From positions 496,001-560,000 of the forward strand of contig CANNBJ010000001.1 in the NCBI GenBank assembly GCA_947502835.1: a stretch of 64,000 nt of DNA. The letters run 5' to 3'. Source of the DNA: Bdellovibrionales bacterium (GTDB taxonomy: Bacteria; Bdellovibrionota; UBA1018; CAIMNF01). A model generated the notes under the pieces. That model was given only the letters and a program-made list of their open reading frames with translations. It was not told the DNA's origin and made no database searches. Below, one piece after another: positions 46,400 to 55,019 of this stretch (position 1 is the stretch's first letter; each line of letters opens with the position of its first letter). The translations under genes were made by a program, and so were the position numbers.

Positions 46400-47794
46400 A
46401 TGGCCTTTATCATCAAACCAAAAACCAACGAACCTTCGGCGACGGAGCCATCCCTGAAGAAGGACCAAACACCGAACCCTGCTCCAAACAAGGCGCCCCC
46501 CTTGCCTAAGGGCCCAGCCGTTCCTCCGGGAGCTGTCGTAATTCCTGCCGAAGTCTCGACAAGCGCGGCCGAGGAGTCAAAGCCAGAGGATTCAGCGCCC
46601 CCCGTTGAGTGGACCTCTCTGCCATTGAAACCGGATCTCATTGAACTTCTCGTTTCTGCGGGGCTACCCCGCCCCACCCCTGTCCAGGCAAAAGCAATCC
46701 CGGAAGCCCATCAGAACTTCGATCTGATTGTTTCCGCTCAAACCGGTACCGGAAAGACAGCGGCCTTTGTGTTGCCCATCATCGAAAAGCTTCGCGGAAG
46801 AAAAGGCACTTATTGCGTGGTCCTCTGTCCGACCCGTGAGATCGCACTTCAAACCGAAAAAGTATTCCAACAATTCGGCAAGCCCTTCGGAATCGAATGC
46901 ATTTCCTTGATCGGGGGAACTCCCCTGAAGGCCGACGAGGCCCTTTTGCAGACCTATCCCCAAGTGATCATCGCGACACCGGGCCGGATGTGTGATCACA
47001 TCGAGCGGGGCACCGTATGGCTCGATTACCTCGAAATCCTGGTTCTGGATGAAGCCGACCGGATGCTCGACATGGGCTTTGCGGTTCAACTCAATCAAGT
47101 GCTCGATCAGACTCCGAATACGCGCCAGACCTTGCTCTTTTCGGCAACCCTCTCTCCAAAGATTGAAAAACTTGCCCATTCGATCCTCTACCAACCCAAG
47201 CGAATCCAAGTCGGAAAGACCTCCCGCACGGCATCGACGATCGAACAGAGGTTTGTATTTTTAGAGGAAGATCAGAAATTTTCCGAGCTCGAGCATCTTT
47301 TGTATGAGGTGCCTGGCTCGACCTTTGTTTTCACTCGCTCAAAGGACAACGCTGCAAAACTCTGGCGCAAACTCAGGAATCGCGGATTCCACGAGGCAAC
47401 CCAGCTCCACTCAAATCTGGCGCAAGAGGTTCGCGAAGAGGCACTTGAAGACTTCAAGAGCGGAAAATACCGCGTTTTGATTGCAACCGATGTCATGGGA
47501 CGCGGCATTCATGTCGATGAAGTTGCACACGTCATCAACTACGATTTTCCACGGGAAGCCGAAGACTACGTTCACAGGATCGGCCGCACAGGACGCGCCG
47601 AAAGCTCCGGGATCTCCACAAGCCTTGTGACCCGGATGGATCATCTCTGTGTCCGTGATGTTGAAAAAATCATGGGTAAAAAAGTTCTTCCCGCGAATCT
47701 TGGCCAGGATCGGCCCTCAAGTCGAGGGAAGCCCTCTTCTTCTCAGCACTCAAAAGGTCCCAAAAAACCGAATTCAGGCCAGAAGCGCCGCTGA
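46400..47794 (+). CDS. DEAD-box RNA helicase
   Basis: AQTGTGKTAAFVLPI, PTREIALQ, VLDEADRMLDMGF, FSATLS, HRIGRTGRAESSG. Confidence 0.95.
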   Translation: MAFIIKPKTNEPSATEPSLKKDQTPNPAPNKAPPLPKGPAVPPGAVVIPAEVSTSAAEESKPEDSAPPVEWTSLPLKPDLIELLVSAGLPRPTPVQAKAIPEAHQNFDLIVSAQTGTGKTAAFVLPIIEKLRGRKGTYCVVLCPTREIALQTEKVFQQFGKPFGIECISLIGGTPLKADEALLQTYPQVIIATPGRMCDHIERGTVWLDYLEILVLDEADRMLDMGFAVQLNQVLDQTPNTRQTLLFSATLSPKIEKLAHSILYQPKRIQVGKTSRTASTIEQRFVFLEEDQKFSELEHLLYEVPGSTFVFTRSKDNAAKLWRKLRNRGFHEATQLHSNLAQEVREEALEDFKSGKYRVLIATDVMGRGIHVDEVAHVINYDFPREAEDYVHRIGRTGRAESSGISTSLVTRMDHLCVRDVEKIMGKKVLPANLGQDRPSSRGKPSSSQHSKGPKKPNSGQKRR

Positions 47795-47810
47795 TTCGGC
47801 GCCAAAGAAA

Positions 47811-48656
47811 TCAGAATCGGCTTTTACCCACTTCGTAGTCCTGAATCACCTTGAGGGCCGCAGCTCGAGCTGAACCGCCGATCAGATGCAAACCATCCCC
47901 TGCTGAAGGCTCTATTCCCGAAAGATCCGAGAAAATACATCCGACTTCGCGGGCCACTTGCTTCCCGGCTCGTACGAGCTTCTTAACGTTTTCATCCGTA
48001 ACGGATTCGGGCTCGCCCTTACCTCGAAGATATCTGGAGTGCGCACCCACCACGCCCGCAACGCCGGCAAGCAAACATTCGCGCTTGCGATTGGCCCCTC
48101 GGGCGATCTGCATCATCTTTCGATATTTGGTGAGGAACTCCGATTCAGAGAGCCACCAGTCATTTGCAGAAAGCGCCACCACCACGAGGTCAGGTCTCAT
48201 CCAGTTCCCCTCGTCCACGAGTTTGGCAAGAGGTGGAATCGCGAGGTACTTCCGCCCCTGGGCATCGAGTTCCCCCGAGTTCACAATCATGGTCGCAAAA
48301 CCGGGTTGAATGATCATGCGCGAGCCGCCCAGAAACCTGACCTGGGGCTCATCAACTCCATCCACCTGCGCCTCTCCGAGCCAATCCGTCGCCCCTGAGC
48401 CGCCCTGGCTGTAGTGGAAAACCGAATTGGAGCAGTTTCCTTTGGCAAAATACTTGAAGAGAATGGTCCCAAACCCGTCCTGGCTCTTTTGATCAAATGC
48501 ACCTGGATCAAACGTTCGGTCAAAACGGAATGGCGAAACCCCAAAGGCCATCTGGGAGTCTCCAATCAAAAGGACGCGCTTGCAGGCACCCTTTGATGCG
48601 AGAGCATGAGAAAACCCGAAAATCGAAAGCACAATGAGAAGGATATACCGATTCAT
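47811..48656 (-). CDS. SGNH/GDSL-like hydrolase, secreted
   Basis: Signal peptide MNRYILLIVLSIFGFSHALA; VLLIGDSQMAFG; VALSANDWW. Confidence 0.6.
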   Translation of the reverse strand: MNRYILLIVLSIFGFSHALASKGACKRVLLIGDSQMAFGVSPFRFDRTFDPGAFDQKSQDGFGTILFKYFAKGNCSNSVFHYSQGGSGATDWLGEAQVDGVDEPQVRFLGGSRMIIQPGFATMIVNSGELDAQGRKYLAIPPLAKLVDEGNWMRPDLVVVALSANDWWLSESEFLTKYRKMMQIARGANRKRECLLAGVAGVVGAHSRYLRGKGEPESVTDENVKKLVRAGKQVAREVGCIFSDLSGIEPSAGDGLHLIGGSARAAALKVIQDYEVGKSRF

Positions 48657-48734
48657 GGGAATCGATTTAACCCAATGAGAACGACGGATCAACGAGTTTT
48701 ATTAAATAAAGCCAATTTAGCCCGTCTCAAATCC

Positions 48735-49200
48735 TTATTTCCTGACAGACTTGGTACACGAAAACCCCTGGCCCGATACAACACAGGCATAGCCCGTGCT
48801 CTGAAGGAGAGCCGATGACTGCCAAGAGAGTATAAGTGGACTTTGTCCTGCCACGCACCTTGGTGGGGTATACCTACACTCGAGACTTTGCAATCCCTGC
48901 GGGTTCCGTACAACCGCCGCACTCTGAAAGGGATCGATCACATTGGGAAAACCATGCGGTTGTGTCGTACAGTTAAAATAAGTGCTTAACCCTACGTTTA
49001 CCACCAACCCGAAACCAGGGGGTCTCTGAAACTGATTCAGATTAAATTGATAGGTAGCATTGGCACTGGAATAGGGCATAGCCACACTATTCGCACATGG
49101 TACTGAAACCCCTTGAGCTTGCGCCTGAGACGAAATAAAGCCCCCTCAAACATCAAACCCAAAACAAACCCACACATCAATCCAGCCACGAGCAAAGCGC
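48735..49200 (-). pseudogene. Cys-containing secreted protein gene with apparent frameshift near its 5' end
   Basis: Mature-like ORF (...SSQAQAQGVSVPCANSVAMPYSS...CTKSVRK) lacks an in-frame start; the hydrophobic leader LLVAGLMCGFVLGLMFEG is in another frame, joined at a GGGGG run. Confidence 0.45.
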
Positions 49201-49218
49201 TTTCCCTGCGTTTGACGC

Positions 49219-49243
49219 GAGACCCAATTATTTGGAGGGTCTC
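49219..49243 (-). terminator. Hairpin at the 3' end of the last small secreted gene
   Basis: GAGACCC-tccaaataatt-GGGTCTC spanning the stop codon; no T-tract. Confidence 0.4.
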
Positions 49244-49452
49244 AAACCATTTTTCACAGTACCCGTCACAAGGGCACCGTTGACCCAAGTAGTACATGTG
49301 CCATCCGACAAGCACTGTGTTCTCGAACTGCCGCAGGGAACCGTGAAGCCATCCCCCTGACAGGTGTTCATAACCACGGTCCCCGGCAGGAGTCCGGCAG
49401 ATGCGCTTGATAAAGAGAACAGACTAAGAGCAAAACAAAACAAACTTCTCAT
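49228..49452 (-). CDS. Small secreted four-Cys protein, type A (copy 2)
   Basis: MRSLFCFALSLFSLSSASA signal; CQGDGFTVPCGSSRTQCLSDGTCTTWVNGALVTGTVK. Confidence 0.75.
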   Translation of the reverse strand: MRSLFCFALSLFSLSSASAGLLPGTVVMNTCQGDGFTVPCGSSRTQCLSDGTCTTWVNGALVTGTVKNGLRPSK

Positions 49453-49465
49453 GATCAATACTCCT

Positions 49466-49723
49466 CTACTTTGAAAGACCGGAACTTACTCTGCCACTCA
49501 CAACCCTGCCCCCGGAAAGAGCCACTTGGCAGGTACCATTGTCATTGCACGTCACACCAACCATCGAACAGTTAAATATCCCGCTGCCCTCATTGATTAC
49601 GCAAACCTTACGATTGCCGGAAGTGCTGACTGAACCCTGAATCGGCTCCGCAAAAGCAAAGCTACCGTATAAGGCAACCAAAACCAAGAAAAGCAACTTA
49701 CTCACCTTTAATTGAGACACCAT
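49466..49723 (-). CDS. Small secreted four-Cys protein, type B (copy 2)
   Basis: Signal peptide; VCVINEGSGIFNCSMVGVTCNDNGTCQVALSGGRVVSGRV. Confidence 0.75.
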   Translation of the reverse strand: MVSQLKVSKLLFLVLVALYGSFAFAEPIQGSVSTSGNRKVCVINEGSGIFNCSMVGVTCNDNGTCQVALSGGRVVSGRVSSGLSK

Positions 49724-49866
49724 GATCTCACCTCCTTTTTATTAAAGAACCAATGACAGTTCCTACTAACAAATCCCAGAAACAGCCCCATGCATCGGCG
49801 GATCAACATTCGCAATCGACCAAACACGAAACTCCTAAACTGAACTACCCAAAAAAAGGCTCCACT

Positions 49867-50097
49867 TCACTTCTGTGAGCCCTTGTTGGGCCTTACCGTA
49901 CCTTGAACTTGAATCCCATTGATCCAAACTGTGCATCTTGAACCCGAACATTCAACCCTACCTGAGGGATCGTCGCACCTAATTGAAAAATTTGTCCCCT
50001 CGCAAACCCCACCGCTGCCAACAACTCCGTGTACAAAATAAGCATGGGCCTCCCCGATAGAGAACGCCAAACCCAAGAAAATCACATATGACTTCAT
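49867..50097 (-). CDS. Small secreted four-Cys protein, type A (copy 1)
   Basis: Signal peptide; CEGTNFSIRCDDPSGRVECSGSRCTVWINGIQVQGTVR; AAGGAGAG RBS. Confidence 0.75.
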   Translation of the reverse strand: MKSYVIFLGLAFSIGEAHAYFVHGVVGSGGVCEGTNFSIRCDDPSGRVECSGSRCTVWINGIQVQGTVRPNKGSQK

Positions 50098-50106
50098 ATA
50101 CTCTCC

Positions 50107-50370
50107 TTATTTTTGAAGACTACTCTTGACCCGAACCGTTCCAGAAACCCTTCTCCCGTCCCGAAGAGCAACAGTACAAGATGAACCTACATCGCCGCAT
50201 GTCACGCCTGACATCGCGCAATCATACATGCCATGGGTGCCATTTCCTGTATCAACCCAACAATGTTTGCCCCCTTCACCATCGGTCCTCACTGATCCCA
50301 CCAACGGGGCGGCTTGAGCAGACCCACTCAAGGAACAGAACTCTAGAATGATCGCTAGAACAAAACCCAT
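50107..50370 (-). CDS. Small secreted four-Cys protein, type B (copy 1)
   Basis: Signal peptide; HCWVDTGNGTHGMYDCAMSGVTCGDVGSSCTVALRDGRRVSGTVR. Confidence 0.75.
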   Translation of the reverse strand: MGFVLAIILEFCSLSGSAQAAPLVGSVRTDGEGGKHCWVDTGNGTHGMYDCAMSGVTCGDVGSSCTVALRDGRRVSGTVRVKSSLQK

Positions 50371-50491
50371 ATCGTAAGTCTCCCTTGGACTCGATTTTCA
50401 CCCGCAATCCCCTGAAAATGAATGCATCATTTTGGACACATACAGAATAACGTTTGCGGAATCGCAAACACTTTCCTAAGATTCTCTTTCT

Positions 50492-51376
50492 ATGAAGCGG
50501 AAACAAAAATCAGAGCCGAATAATCTGAGCGCCAAGGGAGACAATTCGCTGCTGATCTGGCTACTTTCGAATTCACTTTCGATTTCAGACTTTTTTGCGC
50601 GACTCTTGAATGAAAAGCGCGCACGCAGACCGCGCTATTCCATGCGCTCGCTTGCCCGCGAACTGGGGCTTTCTCCGGCCATGACATCGCAGATTCTTTC
50701 AGGCAAACGAGGTTGCTCGCCGGAACTTCTGGAGAAAATTGCACTGCGCTTGAACCTTACCACTGAAGAAAAATCCATCCTCGAAATTTTAGCCGAACTG
50801 GGGAGAGCGAGAGGCAAGGTCAAGGAAACCCTCGAACAGCAGCTCTCCGGGATGCGTTTTTCAATTTCCCAGAAAACACTTCATCCGGAATTCATGAAGG
50901 GCTCTCACCGCAATCGTTGGTACTTTTGGTCACTCTATTCGGCATTCGGAATTGAAGGTATCGACAAAACCGCTGCCGCACTTTCCAAGGCCCTCAGGCT
51001 TCCGGCCGGTCTCATTCAGGACACACTCAAAGAGCTCTGCGCCCTTGGATGGATCAGACCCGGGCTCAATGGACATTACGCACTTGCTGAGGATGAGCAT
51101 CAACTCTATCGGGCCGAATTCCCACCCGTTGAACTCTGGGAACTCCGAGCCCACACCCTGAATCGCGTGCAAAAGCAAATCGAGGAGAGACATCAACACC
51201 AGGAAATCGGAATTGCGCACTTCCCTTTCAGACCTGAGCTGATGAGTAAGGTGGGAGAGGAGATGGACCGCTTTGTGGCACGATTAAAGAAGCTCGCCGA
51301 GCCACCCGAGAGAGCTACTGAGGTGTATTGCGCCTATATCCATGTATTCCCGCCAAAAGGGGACCACGAAGGGTAG
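50492..51376 (+). CDS. TIGR02147/DUF4423-like HTH regulatory protein
   Basis: N-terminal HTH SMRSLARELGLSPAMTSQILSGKRGCSPELLEKIALRLNLTTEE, winged C-terminal region. Confidence 0.75.
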   Translation: MKRKQKSEPNNLSAKGDNSLLIWLLSNSLSISDFFARLLNEKRARRPRYSMRSLARELGLSPAMTSQILSGKRGCSPELLEKIALRLNLTTEEKSILEILAELGRARGKVKETLEQQLSGMRFSISQKTLHPEFMKGSHRNRWYFWSLYSAFGIEGIDKTAAALSKALRLPAGLIQDTLKELCALGWIRPGLNGHYALAEDEHQLYRAEFPPVELWELRAHTLNRVQKQIEERHQHQEIGIAHFPFRPELMSKVGEEMDRFVARLKKLAEPPERATEVYCAYIHVFPPKGDHEG

Positions 51377-51451
51377 GATCCCTATCATTGCCAAAGCCCG
51401 ACTTGAATAATCTTCTAATTTAAGTTAGGTTCACCGCATGTTTACCGTATC

Positions 51452-51904
51452 TTGGTTTTGTTTTTGGCCACATCCACGCTTGCCGAGGCCGCTCCCGAAC
51501 TCCTCTGTTTTCAGGACTTTGTTGCTGAAACCGGCGGTGAAGTTTTTGATGCTTCCAGGCTTTTTGTCCGGGTCAAAACCTGCAGCTGCGGAACCTCAAT
51601 CTGCACCGTTGGAGCAAGTGGCGGTGGTTGGAACCCAGGAATCGAACTCCACGGTTCCCCCTACTGCGACGTCACATCCAATCCAGACGGAACCCTCTTC
51701 ATCAAGACTCGCGACTCTGAACTCTCCCTCAGTGTGGGAGAATCCGGGCCGCGGGATGACTATTTCAAGTCCTTCGTTCGCCCCTCTCAGGGCACCCTTC
51801 GCTATGATCAAGCAGGCCGGGCGCCTCGCTTCATTCCTCATCGCTTCAACTGTTATCTTGCAAACCCGTTCATCCGCGCACTTCCAGAGTGGAACGTAGA
51901 GTAG
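51452..51904 (+). CDS. Hypothetical secreted Cys-containing protein; start uncertain
   Basis: TTG start, hydrophobic leader VLFLATSTLAEA; ATG at 51438 is out of frame by one base. Confidence 0.5.
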   Translation: MVLFLATSTLAEAAPELLCFQDFVAETGGEVFDASRLFVRVKTCSCGTSICTVGASGGGWNPGIELHGSPYCDVTSNPDGTLFIKTRDSELSLSVGESGPRDDYFKSFVRPSQGTLRYDQAGRAPRFIPHRFNCYLANPFIRALPEWNVE

Positions 51905-51910
51905 AGCGAC

Positions 51911-53845
51911 CTATTCAGAAGAAACGGCTCCCCCGGGAAAATACTGCTGTTTTTCACCAATCCCGTGCCCTGCTGGAATTCCGGTCCCAAGCTCCGCAAG
52001 CATAAACACGTTCTCCGGGAGCCTTAACGACTCCCGAAGCCTGCTCATGGTCGAGGGCACAAAGGGGTAGAGCATGATCATGAGGTTCTTTAGCACATAA
52101 AAACAGCTGTAAAGAGCATCCCGGCGCTGATCCTCCGGCGCACGATCATCATGCGGCTTGAACTGGGTAAAGAGGCTGTTGATCTGGCGCGCGTAGTTCT
52201 CGATTAAATTAAGGAGCGTGGAGTACTCCCCGCGATCCATGGATCGCAGATACTTTCGAATGAGGTTCGCGGTCTCGAGCTGAACCTTTTCATTGAGCTT
52301 TCCTTCCGGCACCTTGCCGCCGAACTTGGAGTGACACGCCGAGATCGGTTTCTCAAAGGCCGCGTTCATGGGGCCTGCCAAAAAGCGATTTCGCTCATCG
52401 AGAGCTGCAAAATCAAAGTTCGAGCTTTTCTCGGGCAAGGTCAAAAGCGAGAGAAAATACCGGATCTGATCGGCATCATAGCCCTTTTCCTCGAGCAGCT
52501 GATCGCCTGTATAGAAATTACCCCGGCTTTTGGACATCTTCTCGCCCCCCACCATGAGGTGAAAACAGCTCAAGATCTCGGTCATTTGCAAATCACCCTC
52601 ATTAGGCAAGTGGCTCGGGTCATCCTGTGAACCAATCCAAAGCGCTCCTTGCATGAGGACATAAAAATACACATTGTCTTGCCCCAGGAATTGCGAGACC
52701 CGCGCATCCTTGCGATTCCAAAATTCGAGGGCTTCGGAAGGGTCGCGCCCCTTTTCCTTCAATGCCACCTTTGAGAACGAAATCGGGGCAATCAGGGAGT
52801 CCGGCCACACGTAGAGTGTCTTTCCCTTCATATCGGGATCAAGATCCTCTGGCATCGGAATCCCCCACGAAACGTCCCGACTGATCGGACGATGTGCCCA
52901 AGCATCCAGCAGCTGGGTGCCAAAACCCTCGGCATCAAGAACCTTGCGTCCGGATTCCAGATCGATTTTATTTTCAAAAGTAAGCGCGACTTTCTTTCCA
53001 GCGGCATACTTGCTCTTGTGCTTCGGCAGCTGGTCTTTCAGCTCCTTGTAACGAGTCTCATGGGTGTTGTCGAACTGGAGCGCCGGCATCACTGTGTTGA
53101 CCACCTCATGGTAGAGCGCATGCCTCCAGGTTTTCTCTTTTCCCTGAATCCAGACCCTGAGAAGCTCCGAGACCTTCCAGATATCAAGCCACCAATGCAC
53201 AGTATCTTTCAGCACTGGCACGCCATCGCTCACCGCACTCGTTGGACTTTTCAGCTCATGCGGCTGGTATTGGGATCCACACTGATCACACTCGTCGCTA
53301 TAGGCCTTTTCATTGCCACACTTCGGGTTCGGGCAAGTCCCGCGAACCAAACGATCCTGCAAAAAGCGCGAGAGCTTCGGATCAAACCATTGCTGGCTCA
53401 CTCGCTTTTCCAGCATTCCATTCTTATGAAGCTTCCGGATGAAGTCTTGGCAAAGTTTTGCATGATGTGGAAAACACTCCGGTCTGGAAGTCCCTGTGTA
53501 TACATCAAGACCGATCGAATACCTGCGCATGGTCTCGCGCTGTTTTTCGTGGATGGCTCCAATGAAATCCTGGACGGTCTTCCCTGCTTGAAATGCAGCA
53601 AGCTCGCTTGTGGATCCGTGATCATCGGTCCCGCAAACATACAAAACATTCTCGGATCCGATCATCATCCGGAGAAACCGTGAATAAATATCGGCAGGCA
53701 CATGGGTCCCCGCCAAATGTCCCAAATGGAGGGGCCCGTTTGCATAGGGCATTCCCGCAGTCACAACGGCTCTTTTCGGGAACTTCGCCTGGGCCTTGAT
53801 GGCAGGGATATCGGTCGGTTGAAACGGGGCTTTTTGCTCGGTCAT
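51911..53845 (-). CDS. metG: Methionyl-tRNA synthetase
   Basis: TAGMPYANGPLHLGHLAGTHVPADIYSRF, zinc-knuckle C residues, GGEKMSKSRGNF. Confidence 0.95.
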   Translation of the reverse strand: MTEQKAPFQPTDIPAIKAQAKFPKRAVVTAGMPYANGPLHLGHLAGTHVPADIYSRFLRMMIGSENVLYVCGTDDHGSTSELAAFQAGKTVQDFIGAIHEKQRETMRRYSIGLDVYTGTSRPECFPHHAKLCQDFIRKLHKNGMLEKRVSQQWFDPKLSRFLQDRLVRGTCPNPKCGNEKAYSDECDQCGSQYQPHELKSPTSAVSDGVPVLKDTVHWWLDIWKVSELLRVWIQGKEKTWRHALYHEVVNTVMPALQFDNTHETRYKELKDQLPKHKSKYAAGKKVALTFENKIDLESGRKVLDAEGFGTQLLDAWAHRPISRDVSWGIPMPEDLDPDMKGKTLYVWPDSLIAPISFSKVALKEKGRDPSEALEFWNRKDARVSQFLGQDNVYFYVLMQGALWIGSQDDPSHLPNEGDLQMTEILSCFHLMVGGEKMSKSRGNFYTGDQLLEEKGYDADQIRYFLSLLTLPEKSSNFDFAALDERNRFLAGPMNAAFEKPISACHSKFGGKVPEGKLNEKVQLETANLIRKYLRSMDRGEYSTLLNLIENYARQINSLFTQFKPHDDRAPEDQRRDALYSCFYVLKNLMIMLYPFVPSTMSRLRESLRLPENVFMLAELGTGIPAGHGIGEKQQYFPGGAVSSE

Positions 53846-54013
53846 AGAATGAGGAGCATACCAGCGGGCAAGGGGCTTTCAAGAATGAATATCCGACTCT
53901 GGAGTCTTTCTTTGTAAAAAGGAAAGGCCAGTTTGATTCCAAAAAGACAAATACCCCCTTGATCTGCGTTTCATGGCCCCCGAAAGACCGAGGAGCTGGC
54001 ATTGATCTCGCAA

Positions 54014-54041
54014 TTCACACTGGTGTGTGAAGGATTCACAC
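54014..54041. promoter_or_regulatory. Palindrome TTCACAC-tggt-GTGTGAA plus third half-site TTCACAC
   Basis: Seen directly at 54014-54031 and 54035-54041 upstream of the 71-aa gene. Confidence 0.4.
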
Positions 54042-54053
54042 GCGGCCAAAAAC

Positions 54054-54070
54054 GGGCACAGGAGGTGCCC
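54054..54070 (+). promoter_or_regulatory. Hairpin with the Shine-Dalgarno sequence in its loop
   Basis: GGGCAC-AGGAG-GTGCCC immediately before ATG 54076. Confidence 0.5.
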
Positions 54071-54075
54071 ACAGC

Positions 54076-54291
54076 ATGAGTCGGAAAACCACATCTCCGC
54101 GGCAATTGTCGTTATTTGAACTGGACTCCTCGACCACCACTGAGGAAAAAATCAAGGAATCACTTCCAAAGAACCCTACGGTTCTTGACTTCATCAAGGC
54201 AAGATTCGAGCACGGTCCGGACATGACCCAAGAAGAAACCAAGCGGTGGATCCGGGTCTTGGTAAACCACTCGCTCAAGCGACTTGACTAG
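54076..54291 (+). CDS. Small protein with beta-clamp-binding-like motif
   Basis: 71 aa; MSRKTTSPRQLSLFELD...; AGGAGGT RBS. Confidence 0.7.
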   Translation: MSRKTTSPRQLSLFELDSSTTTEEKIKESLPKNPTVLDFIKARFEHGPDMTQEETKRWIRVLVNHSLKRLD

Positions 54292-54297
54292 AAAAGC

Positions 54298-54849
54298 TCA
54301 GTGCTTGAGTCCGTGAAAGTTGGGTGAATAATTCTTCATCCTCTCAGCGCGCTCGCGCTCTCGCTGTTGGTCCAAAAAGACCTCATGGGAGGCTTCGGCA
54401 GCCTCGATCGCAATTCGAGACCGGTTGTACTGACATGCCTCCATGGATGCGTACACCCCGCCCTGATCGTCCTCATAATTTTCAGCCGCGAATTGGGCAA
54501 TCCATGGTTCAAGGTAGCCAATCGCAAGACGTGCGCGCTCCCGCCCGAGATTCACCGTAGGAGTCACGCCAAACCCGTCGTGTTCGCCATGAATGTATTC
54601 ATCCTGGGCCAATGCGTAAGCGGTACAGGTGACTGCGCGAAATGTGGCATCACACACTTGCTTTACTGCTTGGAGTTCACGGGAACCATTTGGGATTTCA
54701 ACCTCAAGGAAATGTTTTGTTCCGGCAGAGAGCAAAAGCGCTCCCTCGGGGCTTCTCGTAAAGAAGCAATCCGCACGGGCAGCGCTGAAACCAACAACGC
54801 CCGCAAACACAGCAATTCCCAACACCAAAACTCGAGTCCTCATATACAA
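54298..54849 (-). CDS. Hypothetical secreted protein
   Basis: Signal peptide MRTRVLVLGIAVFAGVVGFSAARA; several Cys. Confidence 0.6.
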   Translation of the reverse strand: MYMRTRVLVLGIAVFAGVVGFSAARADCFFTRSPEGALLLSAGTKHFLEVEIPNGSRELQAVKQVCDATFRAVTCTAYALAQDEYIHGEHDGFGVTPTVNLGRERARLAIGYLEPWIAQFAAENYEDDQGGVYASMEACQYNRSRIAIEAAEASHEVFLDQQRERERAERMKNYSPNFHGLKH

Positions 54850-55019
54850 TCCTTTTCAGTCAGGTCCAAATCAAAGAAGACACCTTACCGGTTCGACTGA
54901 GCCCATTAAAGAAAAATATGGGGATCAATTCATTTTTTTAATAAACAAAATCAGTATAAAAATCTTAGCTCGCATTATACCTGATTGAAATAGTTCATCC
55001 TCTGCGGTAATACCCGATC

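Noticed and set aside
46681-47800. Defence-system helicase
   Set aside because: Canonical DEAD-box RNA helicase motifs and isolated context; no nuclease, methylase or STAND partners nearby.
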